Of a stretch of DNA of 64,000 nucleotides, positions 1 to 9,595 are shown piece after piece. The DNA comes from Paracoccus homiensis (GTDB lineage: Bacteria > Pseudomonadota > Alphaproteobacteria > Rhodobacterales > Rhodobacteraceae), in contig NZ_FOHO01000006.1 of the NCBI RefSeq assembly GCF_900111675.1, forward strand, positions 124,001 to 188,000, read 5' to 3'. A program made the position numbers and the translations under genes. The stretch's first letter is position 1, and each line of letters starts with the position of its first letter. The notes below the pieces were generated by a model. The model was given only the letters and a program-made list of their open reading frames with translations, made no database searches and had not been told where the DNA came from.

Positions 1-12
1 GAGGCTAGGCGA

Positions 13-852
13 ATGGCGGGGACCACGAATAACGGGCGCCGCAGGCTGATCCTGCATCTGGGCGTTCAGAAGACCGGAAGCACGGCCATTCAGCGGTTTC
101 TACGCCAGAATGCCGATGCGCTGTCAGACGATCTGATCGTGCGCACCCCGGTCGAGGGGACGCCGATGCGCCCGCTTGGCCGTGCGGCCATCGCCCATAG
201 CCTGTCCAACGACCCCGATACCGCAACCGCGCTGCGGCTGGCTTTTGCCGATGTTCTGGCCGAACTGCCCGACAATGGGCTGCCGGTCCTGATCAGCCAT
301 GAAAATCTGGCGGGGGCAATGCCCGGCAATGGTGGCGAGACACGCCTGTATCCCGCACTTCCCGAGATCCTGTCCCTGCTGCGCACCGAGGCCAAGGGGT
401 TCGAGATCGAGGCCGTCGTCTATACCCGCAACATGAAGCAGTGGAAATCCAGCGTCTGGGCGCAGGCCGTGCGTACCGATGGCTATGCCAAGACCGAAGA
501 TGCGTTCCTGGCCGATATCGAAACGCTGCCCGGCTGGGGCGATCTGATCCGTCGTCTGGGCCAGGAAATCGGCGCCGAGAATGTGTGCCGCTGCCGGCTG
601 GAGGATGAGGTCGATGCGAGCCGTCCCGCCGGTCAGTTGCTGCGCCATGCCGGTCTGGACGACGCCCGGATCGCCGCGCTGACGCCCCTTCAGGGGCAAT
701 CGATGCCGCGTCTGTCGGCATCCTCGACCGAATTCCTGCGACGCCTGAACGGCCTGTCGCTAAACCCTTATGCACGGGGCAAGGTAGCCGATCTGGTTGC
801 CCGCGCCCAACCCCTGTTCGCGGCCGAATGGCCGTCCGAAGGCACTTCCTGA
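13..852 (+). CDS. Sulfotransferase-like P-loop protein
   Basis: The 279-residue protein opens with a beta strand followed by GVQKTGST (residues 17-24), which resembles the 5'-phosphosulfate binding loop of PAPS-dependent sulfotransferases. A later stretch [12 protein letters not shown] (about 136-147) fits the 3'-phosphate binding Arg/Ser region. No signal peptide is visible, so it is probably cytosolic. The acceptor cannot be predicted. It lies 11 bp upstream of sdhB and may be cotranscribed with the succinate dehydrogenase genes, which presumably continue to the left. The family assignment rests on these two motifs only; a generic hypothetical protein is the alternative. Confidence 0.6.
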   Translation: MAGTTNNGRRRLILHLGVQKTGSTAIQRFLRQNADALSDDLIVRTPVEGTPMRPLGRAAIAHSLSNDPDTATALRLAFADVLAELPDNGLPVLISHENLAGAMPGNGGETRLYPALPEILSLLRTEAKGFEIEAVVYTRNMKQWKSSVWAQAVRTDGYAKTEDAFLADIETLPGWGDLIRRLGQEIGAENVCRCRLEDEVDASRPAGQLLRHAGLDDARIAALTPLQGQSMPRLSASSTEFLRRLNGLSLNPYARGKVADLVARAQPLFAAEWPSEGTS

Positions 853-863
853 AAGGAGCACCC

Positions 864-1643
864 ATGGTCCAGTTCACGCTTCCCAAGAACAGCCAGATCC
901 GGGTCGGCAAGACCTGGCCCAAGCCCGAGGGCGCGACCAATGTGAAGAAATTCCAGATCTATCGCTGGGATCCGGAGGCCGGGGAAAACCCGCGTCTGGA
1001 TACGTATTTCGTCGATCTGGACAAATGCGGCCCGATGGTTCTGGATGCGCTGATCAAGATCAAGTCCGAGATCGACCCGACCCTGTCCTTCCGCCGGTCC
1101 TGCCGCGAAGGGATCTGCGGGTCCTGCGCCATGGTCATCGATGGCGGCAACCGTTTGGCCTGCATCTTTGGTATCGACGAGGTGCAGGGTGATGTGGCGA
1201 TCTATCCGCTGCCGCATATGCCGGTGGTGAAGGACCTGATCCCCGACCTGACGCATTTCTATGCCCAGCATGCCAGCGTGAATCCCTATCTGATCACCAA
1301 ATCGCCCACGCCGGGCAAAGAATGGAAGCAGTCGATCGAGGATCGCAAGAAGCTGGACGGTCTTTACGAGTGCATCCTGTGCGCGTCCTGTTCGACCTCG
1401 TGCCCCAGCTATTGGTGGAACGGCGATCGGTATCTGGGCCCGGCCGCGTTGCTGCATGCCTATCGCTGGATCATCGACAGCCGTGACGAGGCCACGGGCG
1501 AGCGTCTGGACGAGCTGGAAGATCCGTTCAAGCTGTATCGTTGCCACACGATCATGAACTGCACCAACACCTGCCCGAAGGGGCTGAACCCGGCGAAGGC
1601 GATTGCCTCGATCAAGCATATGATGGTCGATCGGGTGGTCTGA
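864..1643 (+). CDS. sdhB: Succinate dehydrogenase iron-sulfur subunit
   Basis: The 259-residue protein is the electron-transfer subunit of complex II on the cytoplasmic face of the inner membrane. It passes electrons from the flavoprotein SdhA to quinone. C80, C85, C88 and C100 form the plant-type 2Fe-2S site ([10 protein letters not shown]). C170, C173, C176, C180, C227, C233 and C237 hold the 4Fe-4S and 3Fe-4S clusters. The start at 864 has GAAAGGAG at 851-858; the frame is open 12 codons further upstream, but homologues begin at MVQFTLPK. Partners sdhC/D/A are not in the window and are expected to the left. A strong bidirectional hairpin terminator follows. Confidence 0.97.
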   Translation: MVQFTLPKNSQIRVGKTWPKPEGATNVKKFQIYRWDPEAGENPRLDTYFVDLDKCGPMVLDALIKIKSEIDPTLSFRRSCREGICGSCAMVIDGGNRLACIFGIDEVQGDVAIYPLPHMPVVKDLIPDLTHFYAQHASVNPYLITKSPTPGKEWKQSIEDRKKLDGLYECILCASCSTSCPSYWWNGDRYLGPAALLHAYRWIIDSRDEATGERLDELEDPFKLYRCHTIMNCTNTCPKGLNPAKAIASIKHMMVDRVV

Positions 1644-1650
1644 TTTCGGC

Positions 1651-1684
1651 GCCGGGGGCCAGCCCCCGGACCCCCGGGGTATTT
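1651..1684. repeat. GC-rich intergenic repeat copy 1
   Basis: A short palindromic block directly after the sdhB stop: stem CCGGGGGC (1652-1659) and GCCCCCGG (1662-1669), then ACCCCCGGGGTATTT. The 14-mer GCCCCCGGACCCCC (1662-1675) recurs inverted at 57186-57199. Such blocks are common between convergent genes in Rhodobacteraceae genomes, as far as I recall. Confidence 0.55.
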
Positions 1685-1695
1685 CGACAAAGAAG

Positions 1696-1727
1696 AAGGG
1701 CCGAGGGTGGAGACACCTTCGGCCCTT
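1696..1727. terminator. Bidirectional terminator between sdhB and glyS
   Basis: A 14 bp stem (1696-1709 with 1714-1727, one G-T pair) closes a GAGA tetraloop. On the plus strand it is followed by TCGGTTTTG; on the minus strand by CTTCTTCTTT. The position between convergent sdhB and glyS fits termination of both. Confidence 0.85.
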
Positions 1728-1750
1728 TCGGTTTTGCGATGTGGCGGAGG

Positions 1751-4030
1751 TCAGCCCTCGATGCGGGTGAAATCGGCGATCTGGCGGCCGGCCTCGCGGA
1801 TGCGGCTGAGCAGGTTCAGGCGGTTGCGGCGGACGATCTGGTTGTCGCTGTTGACCTGAACTGCTTCGAAGAAGGCGTCGATGGGGGCGCGCAGGGCCGC
1901 GATGGCGGTCATGGCGGCGGGGAAATCCTCGGACGCGGTGGCCTGTCTGATCGCGGGTTCGGCGGTGTCGAGGGCGGCGAAGAGGGCGCGTTCCTCGTCG
2001 GTTTCGGCGAATTTCACATCGGCCCCGAAGCTGTATTCGACGCCGTCCTTTTCCTCGGCCTGGGTCAGGATGTTGCTGGCGCGTTTCAGGCCCTGAGTCA
2101 GGTTCCGGCCGTTTTCGGTCGCCATCATGTCGTTCAGCGCTGTGGCGCGGTTCACGACCAGCACGAGGTCGTCATTGCCCGGTTGGGCAAGGACGGCGTC
2201 GATGATGTCGTGGCGGATGCCTTGGTCGCGGAGATGGACTTTCAAGCGGTCGTGGAGGAAGGCGAGGAGGTCGGCGGAAGCCTTGCTAACGATGGCGCGG
2301 ACCATCGTTACGTAGTCACTCAGGTTCTGATCGTTCCTATTGGCCGATTCCAGCAATGCAGCCGATTTCGCGGCTGGCCCTTCGTCGATTGATCCGGTCG
2401 AGGCACCTGAGTGGAGATTGTCTGCGCAAAGACCATTCAGGAAATCGCGGATCCGCTGGTCTCCGCCTCGTTGAAGATATTGCTCCGCTCGGCTGAGACT
2501 GAATAGCGAACCGGTCGCGAAAAGGAAAATTTTCTCGAGTGAGAGCCTCAAATTGTTTCCGCTAGTCAACCGAATGGTCCCCAACGCCGCCCGCCGTAGG
2601 GCGAATGGGTCCTTCGATCCCGTCGGCTTCTCATCAATCGCCCAGAATCCGGTCAGCGTATCAATCTTGTCGGCCAGTGCGACGGCGACAGAGACGGGGG
2701 CGGTGGGCACGGCGTCGGAGGGTCCCAGCGGCGAATAATGATCGCGGGCGGCGTCGGCGACGGCTTCGGGATGGCCTGCGGCAAGCGCGTAATAGCGGCC
2801 CATGGTGCCTTGCAGTTCCGGAAACTCGCCGACCATGGCGCTGCGCAGGTCAAGTTTGGCCAGTTTCGCGGCCAGTTCGGCCTGATCGGGGTCGGCGCCG
2901 ACCAGCGGGGCGATGTCGCGCGACAGCGCCGCGATGCGGGCGATGCGGTCGGCCTGGCTGCCCAGCTTGTTGTGGAAGGTCACGGAATTCAGGCCCTGGG
3001 CCCAGGTGTCCATTCCCGATTTCGCCTCGCGCAGGTCGTTCTCATAGAAGAAGGCGGCATCCGACAGGCGGGCGGCCAGAACGCGCTGATTGCCGGCGAG
3101 GATCGTTGCGCCATCATCGGGTGTCTCGATATTGGCGACGGTGACGAAACCCTCGATCCGGCCAGTCTTTGGGTTCTTGGCCGAGAAGAATTTCTGGTGT
3201 TCCTTCATCGAGGTTTGCAGCACCTCGGGGGGCAGGTCGAGGAAGCGGTCCTCGATCACGCCCATCAGCGGCACGGGCCATTCGACGAGGCCCGCGACCT
3301 CGGTCATCAGGGCGTCATCGGGGACGATGTCCCAGCCGCGTGCGAAAGCGAGGTTTTCGGCCTGCTGGCGGATGGCGGCTTCGCGTTCGGCGGGGTCCAG
3401 CATGACGCGAGCGCGGCGCAGCTTGGCGGCGTAATCGTCAAATCCGGTGACGGAGAAGGCGTCGGGGGCCATGAAGCGGTGGCCGCGCGTGCTGTCGCCA
3501 GCGGTGATGCCTTCGATCGTCAGGGGAACGACGGTGGCGCCGGAATCGTCGCTGAGCAGGCAGATGATCGAATGCAGCGGGCGGACCCAGCGCATCGCGC
3601 CTGCGCCCCAGCGCATGGATTTCGGCCAGGGGAAGTTGCGGATCGTGCCGTCCAGCACCTCGGCCACGATCTGATCGGCGGGGCGGCCCGGCTTTTCGAT
3701 GGTGGCGAACCAGACCTGGCCCTTCTTGTCGTCGCGGGCCTCAAGCTGATCGCGGGTCAGGCCGGTCGAGCGCAGAAAGCCTTCCAGCGCCTTTTCGGGG
3801 GCGTCGGTGCGCGGGCCCTTGCGTTCCTCGCGGGTGGTGGGGCTGCCGGCGCTGAGGCCTTCGATGGTCAGGGTCAGGCGGCGCGGGGTGCTGAACGCGC
3901 CCGCGCTGGCATAGGTCAGCCCGGCCTCGACCAGGCCGTCGGTGACCAGGCGTTTCAGATCCTCGCGCGCGCGGGCCTGCATGCGGGCGGGGATTTCCTC
4001 GGAAAAGAGTTCGATCAGCAAATCGGGCAT
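1751..4030 (-). CDS. glyS: Glycyl-tRNA synthetase beta subunit
   Basis: The 759-residue protein is the tRNA-binding beta chain of the heterotetrameric bacterial glycyl-tRNA synthetase, which charges tRNA-Gly with glycine. The N terminus [17 protein letters not shown] is diagnostic; HNKLGSQADR (353-362) and the DLRSAMVGEFPELQG block (394-408) lie in the HD-like core, and the C-terminal region is the anticodon-binding part. The chain is longer than the roughly 690 residues usual in enterobacteria. Residues about 488-588 (DNA about 2267-2569) have low GC and non-conserved sequence, and the conserved RLKVHLRDQGIRHDIIDA block follows (596-613). It overlaps the preceding small gene by 1 bp and is cotranscribed with glyQ. 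Confidence 0.95.
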   Translation of the reverse strand: MPDLLIELFSEEIPARMQARAREDLKRLVTDGLVEAGLTYASAGAFSTPRRLTLTIEGLSAGSPTTREERKGPRTDAPEKALEGFLRSTGLTRDQLEARDDKKGQVWFATIEKPGRPADQIVAEVLDGTIRNFPWPKSMRWGAGAMRWVRPLHSIICLLSDDSGATVVPLTIEGITAGDSTRGHRFMAPDAFSVTGFDDYAAKLRRARVMLDPAEREAAIRQQAENLAFARGWDIVPDDALMTEVAGLVEWPVPLMGVIEDRFLDLPPEVLQTSMKEHQKFFSAKNPKTGRIEGFVTVANIETPDDGATILAGNQRVLAARLSDAAFFYENDLREAKSGMDTWAQGLNSVTFHNKLGSQADRIARIAALSRDIAPLVGADPDQAELAAKLAKLDLRSAMVGEFPELQGTMGRYYALAAGHPEAVADAARDHYSPLGPSDAVPTAPVSVAVALADKIDTLTGFWAIDEKPTGSKDPFALRRAALGTIRLTSGNNLRLSLEKIFLFATGSLFSLSRAEQYLQRGGDQRIRDFLNGLCADNLHSGASTGSIDEGPAAKSAALLESANRNDQNLSDYVTMVRAIVSKASADLLAFLHDRLKVHLRDQGIRHDIIDAVLAQPGNDDLVLVVNRATALNDMMATENGRNLTQGLKRASNILTQAEEKDGVEYSFGADVKFAETDEERALFAALDTAEPAIRQATASEDFPAAMTAIAALRAPIDAFFEAVQVNSDNQIVRRNRLNLLSRIREAGRQIADFTRIEG

Positions 4031-4506
4031 CAGTCCATCACTCCGCGTTCCGGGGTCTTGTCGTTGAATTGGTGCCAGCCAAAGATGCGGCCGTCGGGAT
4101 AGACGGCCAGCACGCGATCCACGTCGGGGCGGATCTCGGACTGGCTGAGGACGGCGCGGGCGGCGCCGGTTTCAAGGTCCTGACCGATCTGTTCGGCGTC
4201 ATAGCAGTCGAACCAGTTGGGTCCGATCAGGGGGGTGGGGGCGTCGAAGGGCTGGGCGCCGTCGGGCAGCCCGCCTTCGACACGAAAGCAGGCACGCCAG
4301 CGCAGGGGCGAGCTGTCGGCATCGATGCCCTCGAACCCGATTGCGGTCAGGGGCACCGCACCATCGGCGGTTTGCAGCATCACCTGTGCCCGCGGGCTGT
4401 CGGCGGGGATGCGGTCGTAGAAGCCGTATTCCTGCGCATACCACATGCCGACCCCGGCGCCGAGCGCGGCGAGGATCAGGGCAATGGCGGCGATCTTGCC
4501 GGTCAC
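4030..4506 (-). CDS. DUF6446-type membrane-anchored protein between glyQ and glyS
   Basis: The 158-residue protein has one N-terminal hydrophobic helix (about residues 5-22) after MTGK and then a soluble, presumably periplasmic domain with two Cys residues (in WRACFRVEG and WFDCYDAEQ) and several conserved-looking Trp. From memory the family corresponds to DUF6446, found in Rhodobacteraceae between the two glycyl-tRNA synthetase genes. The start is GTG and overlaps the glyQ stop by 4 bp (GTGA), so translation is probably coupled. The function is unknown, and a role in tRNA charging is not implied by the membrane anchor. Confidence 0.75.
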   Translation of the reverse strand: MTGKIAAIALILAALGAGVGMWYAQEYGFYDRIPADSPRAQVMLQTADGAVPLTAIGFEGIDADSSPLRWRACFRVEGGLPDGAQPFDAPTPLIGPNWFDCYDAEQIGQDLETGAARAVLSQSEIRPDVDRVLAVYPDGRIFGWHQFNDKTPERGVMD

Positions 4507-5426
4507 GCGCTGGCCCCTGCGGCATCGGTGGTCAGGAACAGGTCTGCACAGGCCTTGGCCAGCGCCCGGACCCGGCCGATATAGGCCTGACGTTCGGTGA
4601 CCGAGATCACGCCGCGCGCGTCCAGCAGGTTGAACAGATGGCTGGCCTTGATCGCCTGATCATAGGCGGGATGCGCCATCGGGATGCGGCGGCCCGCATT
4701 GTCGGTTTCGGCGGCGGCCAGGATCCGGGCGCATTCGGCCTCGGCATCCTTGAAATGCTGGAACAGCATGTCGGTATCGGCCTGATCGAAATTCCAGCGC
4801 GAATATTCCTGTTCGGTCTGGCGGAAGATATCACCATAGGTCAGCGCGATGGGCGCGTCGGGATCGTTGAAGGGCATGTCCATCACATGCTCGACCCCCA
4901 GGACATACATCGCCAGACGTTCCAGACCGTAGGTCAGTTCGCCCGAGACCGGTTTGCAGTCATGGCCGCCGACCTGCTGGAAATAAGTGAACTGGCTGAC
5001 TTCCATGCCGTCGCACCAGACTTCCCAGCCAAGGCCCCAGGCGCCAAGGGTCGGGCTTTCCCAGTCATCCTCGACGAAGCGGACATCGTGGATCATCGGG
5101 TCCAGTCCGATCGCGCGCAGGCTGCCCAGATACAGATCCTGCAGGTTCGGGGGGCTGGGTTTGATGATGACCTGATACTGGTAGTAGTGCTGCAGGCGGT
5201 TCGGGTTTTCGCCATAGCGGCCATCGGTCGGGCGGCGCGAGGGTTGCACATAGGCCGCGGCCCATGACTTGCCCCCAAGCGAGCGCAGCGTGGTCGCCGG
5301 GTGGAAGGTGCCCGCGCCCACCTCCATGTCATAGGGCTGCAAAACGGCGCATCCTTGTGCAGCCCAGTAGTTTTGCAGCCGCAGGATGATTTCCTGAAAG
5401 CTGCGCGGTCGGTTGGGGCTGGTCAT
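4503..5426 (-). CDS. glyQ: Glycyl-tRNA synthetase alpha subunit
   Basis: The 307-residue catalytic chain of the alpha2beta2 class II glycyl-tRNA synthetase. [20 protein letters not shown], the [17 protein letters not shown] block and the motif [19 protein letters not shown] are hallmark sequences. The frame is open 10 codons further upstream, but the ATG at 5426 has AAAAGGA about 8 bases before it and matches family starts. It is the first gene of the glyQ / small membrane protein / glyS operon and is divergent from the SPOR gene with about 120 bp between starts. Confidence 0.97.
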   Translation of the reverse strand: MTSPNRPRSFQEIILRLQNYWAAQGCAVLQPYDMEVGAGTFHPATTLRSLGGKSWAAAYVQPSRRPTDGRYGENPNRLQHYYQYQVIIKPSPPNLQDLYLGSLRAIGLDPMIHDVRFVEDDWESPTLGAWGLGWEVWCDGMEVSQFTYFQQVGGHDCKPVSGELTYGLERLAMYVLGVEHVMDMPFNDPDAPIALTYGDIFRQTEQEYSRWNFDQADTDMLFQHFKDAEAECARILAAAETDNAGRRIPMAHPAYDQAIKASHLFNLLDARGVISVTERQAYIGRVRALAKACADLFLTTDAAGASA

Positions 5427-5545
5427 ATGGCCATCCTTTTGCATAGATCGGTCCAAGGCGTCTCGCGCCTTCTAGGCGTGGCTTTGGACAGGGTCAATAA
5501 AGGCCCGTACGCCAGATGCGGGATGCAACGGGGAAGGAGGCAGGA

Positions 5546-6814
5546 ATGCGGCGTTTTTCGGGTGCGATACTGGCGGCCCTGATGCCGGTTGCGGGCTTTG
5601 CGCAGGATGCGGTGATCCGGATCGAGGCAAAGCGCGGCAGCGAGGCGGCGACGATTGCGGCGCAGGGCTGGCGGGACCGGTTCGAGGATGTGGTGACATT
5701 TCCGCTGTCGGGCGACTGGATCGGCATTGCGCTGGGTCCGATGCCGCAGGCGGGGGCCGAGGCGCGTCTGCGGCAATTGCGGGCGGCCGGTCAGATCCCG
5801 TCCGACAGCTTCGTCGCGGCCGCGGCACCCGGTCTGACGCCGGTTCCGGGCGATGACGCCACCGATGCAGCGCCGGAGACGGTGGTCGCGACCCCGGTGC
5901 CGCCCGGCACGCATATCCGGCTGGATGCCCGCAGGAATCGCGAGGATGCCGATGCCGTTCTGGCCCAATGGCGTCAGACCTTCCCGGAGGCAGGCTTGTG
6001 GCAATTGCCGAATGGCTGGTTCGCCGTGACGCTTGGGCCGATGCAGGACGCGACCGCGCGGGCATGGCTGTCGGCGTTTCGAGATGGTGGGCTGCTGCCT
6101 AAAGACGCCTTTACCACGGTCGCTGCCGATCTGGGCCAGGAGGTGACGCCCGGCACCGCGCTGGACCTGCCCGCACCGGGCGATGCCGCGCAGATGCCGC
6201 CCCTGGATCAGGTTCAGAAGGCGCTGCGATGGGCGGGCCATTACGATGGCGACATCGACGGCAAATCCGGTCCCCAGACCCGCGCGGCGATGCAGGCCGA
6301 AATCATGGCCGAACGACTGGCCCCCGACGTGCCGGGCGCGATGCGGAAACTGCTGGAACGGCGGGCGGCGTGGCGCGATCAGATGGGTCTGGTCGAATTG
6401 CGCGACGATCACACGGGTCTGTCGGTCGTCGCACCCATGGACCGGCTGCAATTCGACCGGGTCGAGCGTGTGCTGTCGATCTATGGCCCCAGAAATGACT
6501 CGGGCAGTGCGCTGATCCTGTTCGATCGGGCGGGCGGCCAGCAGGAATTGCAGGACCTTGGCGGCCTGGTCACGGCGCTTGGCTGGGTGCCGAACCCGGA
6601 CCGAAAGATCGAACGCGGGCATATCCGGCTGGAAGGCCGAAACGCGGAACATCACGGGCTTGCCGAAGGCTGGGTCCGCGATGGCCGCGCCCAGGGCTTT
6701 GTCTTGATCTGGCCGGCGGATGATCCCCAGAACCAGCGTCGCATCGCGGCCGAGATCAGCGACTCGTTCCAGCGGATCCCGGCGGCCGACAGCGCGACGA
6801 TGCCCGACGGCTAA
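5546..6814 (+). CDS. Exported SPOR and peptidoglycan-binding domain protein
   Basis: The 422-residue protein has a clear signal peptide (MRRFSGAILAALMPVAGFAQ, cleavage near residue 20). Two SPOR-like repeats follow, each with a GPM and LRQLRAAG/LSAFRDGG style ending. A PG_binding_1 module (PLDQVQKALRWAGHYDGDID) sits around residue 215. The C-terminal region looks like a globular serine-protease-associated domain seen in Rhodobacteraceae homologues, but no Ser-His-Asp triad is evident. It probably acts in the periplasm on or near septal peptidoglycan. AAGGAGG at 5534-5540 fixes the start. The 3' end overlaps trkH by 4 bp, convergently. Confidence 0.75.
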   Translation: MRRFSGAILAALMPVAGFAQDAVIRIEAKRGSEAATIAAQGWRDRFEDVVTFPLSGDWIGIALGPMPQAGAEARLRQLRAAGQIPSDSFVAAAAPGLTPVPGDDATDAAPETVVATPVPPGTHIRLDARRNREDADAVLAQWRQTFPEAGLWQLPNGWFAVTLGPMQDATARAWLSAFRDGGLLPKDAFTTVAADLGQEVTPGTALDLPAPGDAAQMPPLDQVQKALRWAGHYDGDIDGKSGPQTRAAMQAEIMAERLAPDVPGAMRKLLERRAAWRDQMGLVELRDDHTGLSVVAPMDRLQFDRVERVLSIYGPRNDSGSALILFDRAGGQQELQDLGGLVTALGWVPNPDRKIERGHIRLEGRNAEHHGLAEGWVRDGRAQGFVLIWPADDPQNQRRIAAEISDSFQRIPAADSATMPDG

Positions 6815-8262
6815 CCGCGCCAGAATTTGGGCATCAGCAGTACCAGCGCCGAGATCAGTTCCAGGCGGCCCAGATACATGCCCACGATCATCATCCATTT
6901 CGCCGCGGTGGGAAATTCGGCGATGGACCCGTTCGAGGTCACTTCGGGGCCCCAGGTCGGCCCGACATTGGCGATGGCGGTCCAGGCGGCCGTCAGCGCC
7001 GTTTTCGGGTGCAGACCGGTCAGCGACAAGCCGACGATCAGCAGCCCGAAGGTCAGCATGAACAGGGTGAAGAAGGCCATGACCGAATCGACGATATCCT
7101 TGTCCAGCGGGCGCCCTTCATAGCGCAGCGGATAGACGCGATGGGGCGAATGCATGCGCCGGATCTGGGCGCGCACGGCCTGCCACAGCACCAGATAGCG
7201 GAACACCTTGACCGAACAGCCGGTCGATCCGGTGCAGCCCCCGATCAGCCCGCAGATGATCAGCACGGTGAAGGGCAGGTGCCCCCATGCCATCATGTCG
7301 GTCGAGGCAAAGCCCGTCCCCGAAAAGGTCGAGATCGTGTTGAACACCGTCTCGCGCATCACCTCCAGCGGATGATCGCCCTGTTTCATCACCAGCAGGC
7401 GATACAGCACGATGATCGCGCAGGCATAGAAGATCCAGCGCAGATAGGCCCGGATCTGGGTGTCCTGCCAGATCGGGGTAAAGCTGCCGCGCATGACCTG
7501 CACCATGCGGATGAACGGGATCGAGGCCAGCACCATGAAGATCGAGGCGGCCCATTCCAGCGGCCCCAGAAACGCCCCGAAGCTGGCATCATAGCTGGAA
7601 AACCCGCCGGTCGACACGGTGCTGAGCGCGTGGACGATGGCGTCATAGCCAGTCATGCCCAGAAGGATATAGGTCAGGATGCAGGCCGCAGTCAGCAGCA
7701 GGTAGATGCGCGTCATCTCGGCCGCGATTTCGCCCGCGCGGGGCAGGATCTTGCCAAGCGTGTCGAACCCTTCGGACCGGAAGAACTGCATGCCGCCGAC
7801 CTTCATCACCGGCAGAAAGACCATCGCGACGACGACGATGCCCAGGCCGCCGCTCCAATGCAGGATGGTGCGCCAAAGGTGGACGCCGTAGGACAGGCGA
7901 TCCAGTTCGGGGAAGGCGGTCGTGCCGGTTGTGGTGACGCCCGACATCGCCTCGAAATAGGCGTCGGTCAGGCTGGCATGGGGTTCACCGATCACGAAGG
8001 GGATCGCGCCAAAGACCGGCAGCACCGCCCACAGACCGGATGTGATCAGAAAGGCCTGCTGGATGTTCAGCGACTGTTGGTCGCCGCGCGTTGCCACGGT
8101 GATCAGCAGTCCGATGGCGACGGTGACCGCCCCTGCCTCCAGAAAGACCGTCCAGTGCGGATTGCCCTGCCACCAATCCACCGCCATCGGCAGCGCCATG
8201 GCCACGCCCAGGGCCGTGATGATTTTTCCGATGGAATGGGCCACTGGCCGAATGTCGATCAT
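6811..8262 (-). CDS. trkH: Trk-type potassium uptake channel subunit
   Basis: The 483-residue polytopic inner-membrane protein belongs to the TrkH/KtrB superfamily. Four degenerate M-P-M repeats with K+ filter loops are visible: GVTTTGTTAF, VSTGGFSSY, STFSGTGFAS and IANVGPTWG. The start is placed at MIDIRP (8262); the open frame extends further, but the upstream codons are polar, Arg-rich and unlike the family. No trkA partner lies in the window, so the NAD-binding regulatory subunit must be elsewhere. It is convergent with the SPOR gene and divergent from ppx. Confidence 0.93.
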   Translation of the reverse strand: MIDIRPVAHSIGKIITALGVAMALPMAVDWWQGNPHWTVFLEAGAVTVAIGLLITVATRGDQQSLNIQQAFLITSGLWAVLPVFGAIPFVIGEPHASLTDAYFEAMSGVTTTGTTAFPELDRLSYGVHLWRTILHWSGGLGIVVVAMVFLPVMKVGGMQFFRSEGFDTLGKILPRAGEIAAEMTRIYLLLTAACILTYILLGMTGYDAIVHALSTVSTGGFSSYDASFGAFLGPLEWAASIFMVLASIPFIRMVQVMRGSFTPIWQDTQIRAYLRWIFYACAIIVLYRLLVMKQGDHPLEVMRETVFNTISTFSGTGFASTDMMAWGHLPFTVLIICGLIGGCTGSTGCSVKVFRYLVLWQAVRAQIRRMHSPHRVYPLRYEGRPLDKDIVDSVMAFFTLFMLTFGLLIVGLSLTGLHPKTALTAAWTAIANVGPTWGPEVTSNGSIAEFPTAAKWMMIVGMYLGRLELISALVLLMPKFWRG

Positions 8263-8413
8263 GCTGGCTGCTTGCCGCGACCTGCGCGACGCGTCAAGCG
8301 CGACAGTCACAAGCCCGCGATTTCCCACAGCTCCGTTGCCCGATTGCGCGGGGAAACGCAGGGCGGCGGCCTCGGCTGCGATCCTGCTTTGCGGTCAGGG
8401 CCCTCGCGCGCCC

Positions 8414-8442
8414 TTGAACGCCGTGAAACGGCAGGTTAACTT
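8414..8442 (+). promoter_or_regulatory. Candidate promoter of ppx-rlmE
   Basis: TTGAAC (8414-8419) and TAACTT (8437-8442) are separated by 17 bases and end 31 bases before the ppx ATG. The -10 match is weak (3 of 6), so this is only a candidate. Confidence 0.3.
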
Positions 8443-8473
8443 TAGATCAACTTGCTATCGGAGGGCGTGTGCT

Positions 8474-9595
8474 ATGGCGCCCAGGCGTCCTGCGGGTGAG
8501 GACGCGTTCCCGAAATTAACGGTTGAGCCTCCGGTCACCCGCCAAACCGAGGACGGGGCGCTTTATGCGGCCCTGGATCTTGGCACAAATTCGTGCCGGA
8601 TGCTGATTGCGCGACCGCGCGGCAGTCAGTTTCAGGTCATCGACAGCTTTTCCAAGCCCGTGCAGCTTGGGCATGGGCTGGAAGCTTCGGGGCGTCTGTC
8701 CCGCAGTTCGATGGCGCGTACGGTCCACGCATTGCAGGTCTGTCGGCGCAAGCTGGATCAGCACCGTGTCCGCAAGATGCGCATGGTCGCGACCGAGGCC
8801 TGCCGCCGCGCGCGCAACAGCCGCGATTTCCTGCGCACGATCCGCCGCGAAACCGGCCTGCCCGTTGAAATCATCGGCGCCGAGGAGGAAGCGCGGCTTG
8901 CGGTGATTTCCTGCGCGCCCCTGGTCAGTCACAGCACCGACACCTTGCTGGTCGTCGATATCGGCGGCGGTTCGACCGAACTGGTCTGGATCGACCTTGA
9001 AGATGTCGAGCCCAAGGAACGGTCGCGCGCGATCATGCGGCTGTCGGACGGGTTCGGAAATCCGCAGCCGGGCGGGGCGCGGGTCGTGGACTGGATCAGC
9101 GTGCCGCTGGGTGTGGCGACGCTGCGCGACCAGTTCGCCGATGTCGAGGACGATCAGGGCCGCTTTGCCCTGATGAGCTGGTATTTCGAGGAAATGCTGG
9201 CCGATTTCGCCCCCTATGCCGACGGCGCCCCTGATGAGGGGTTTCAGATCATCGGAACCTCGGGGACGGTGACGACGGTCGCGGCCAGCCATCTTGGGCT
9301 GCGCCGCTATGACCGCACCAAGGTTGACGGTTTGGAGATGACGACCGAACAGATCGACCGGGTCATTCATTCCTATCTGGCATTGGGGCCGGATGGGCGG
9401 CGGCAGGACCCGCGCATCGGACGCGAACGGCATGCGCTGATCATGTCCGGCGCGGCGATTTTGCAGACCCTGATGCGGGTCTGGCCGACAAATCGACTTT
9501 CCGTCGCGGATCGCGGCCTTCGCGAGGGGTTGCTTTATGCCCAGATGGTGCGCGATGGGGTGCTGACGCCAGACGGCCTGAACGGAGTGGCATGA
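8474..9595 (+). CDS. Ppx/GppA family phosphatase
   Basis: The 373-residue ASKHA-fold phosphatase has the phosphate-1 loop [16 protein letters not shown] and the phosphate-2 loop [13 protein letters not shown]. Family members hydrolyse polyphosphate or pppGpp; at this short length without the C-terminal HD domain the substrate cannot be decided. ATG 8474 is preceded by GGAGGGCG. The longer open frame upstream overlaps trkH and is spurious. The stop overlaps the rlmE start (ATGA), so the two genes are translationally coupled. Confidence 0.9.
   Translation: MAPRRPAGEDAFPKLTVEPPVTRQTEDGALYAALDLGTNSCRMLIARPRGSQFQVIDSFSKPVQLGHGLEASGRLSRSSMARTVHALQVCRRKLDQHRVRKMRMVATEACRRARNSRDFLRTIRRETGLPVEIIGAEEEARLAVISCAPLVSHSTDTLLVVDIGGGSTELVWIDLEDVEPKERSRAIMRLSDGFGNPQPGGARVVDWISVPLGVATLRDQFADVEDDQGRFALMSWYFEEMLADFAPYADGAPDEGFQIIGTSGTVTTVAASHLGLRRYDRTKVDGLEMTTEQIDRVIHSYLALGPDGRRQDPRIGRERHALIMSGAAILQTLMRVWPTNRLSVADRGLREGLLYAQMVRDGVLTPDGLNGVA

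Noticed and set aside
2738-4102. Long plus-strand frame of 454 codons opposite glyS
   Set aside because: High-GC shadow of a well conserved gene; its product is Gly/Ala/Arg-rich with no motif.
5423-6898. Minus-strand frame of 491 codons opposite the SPOR gene
   Set aside because: The plus-strand frame has a signal peptide, ribosome site and recognisable domains.
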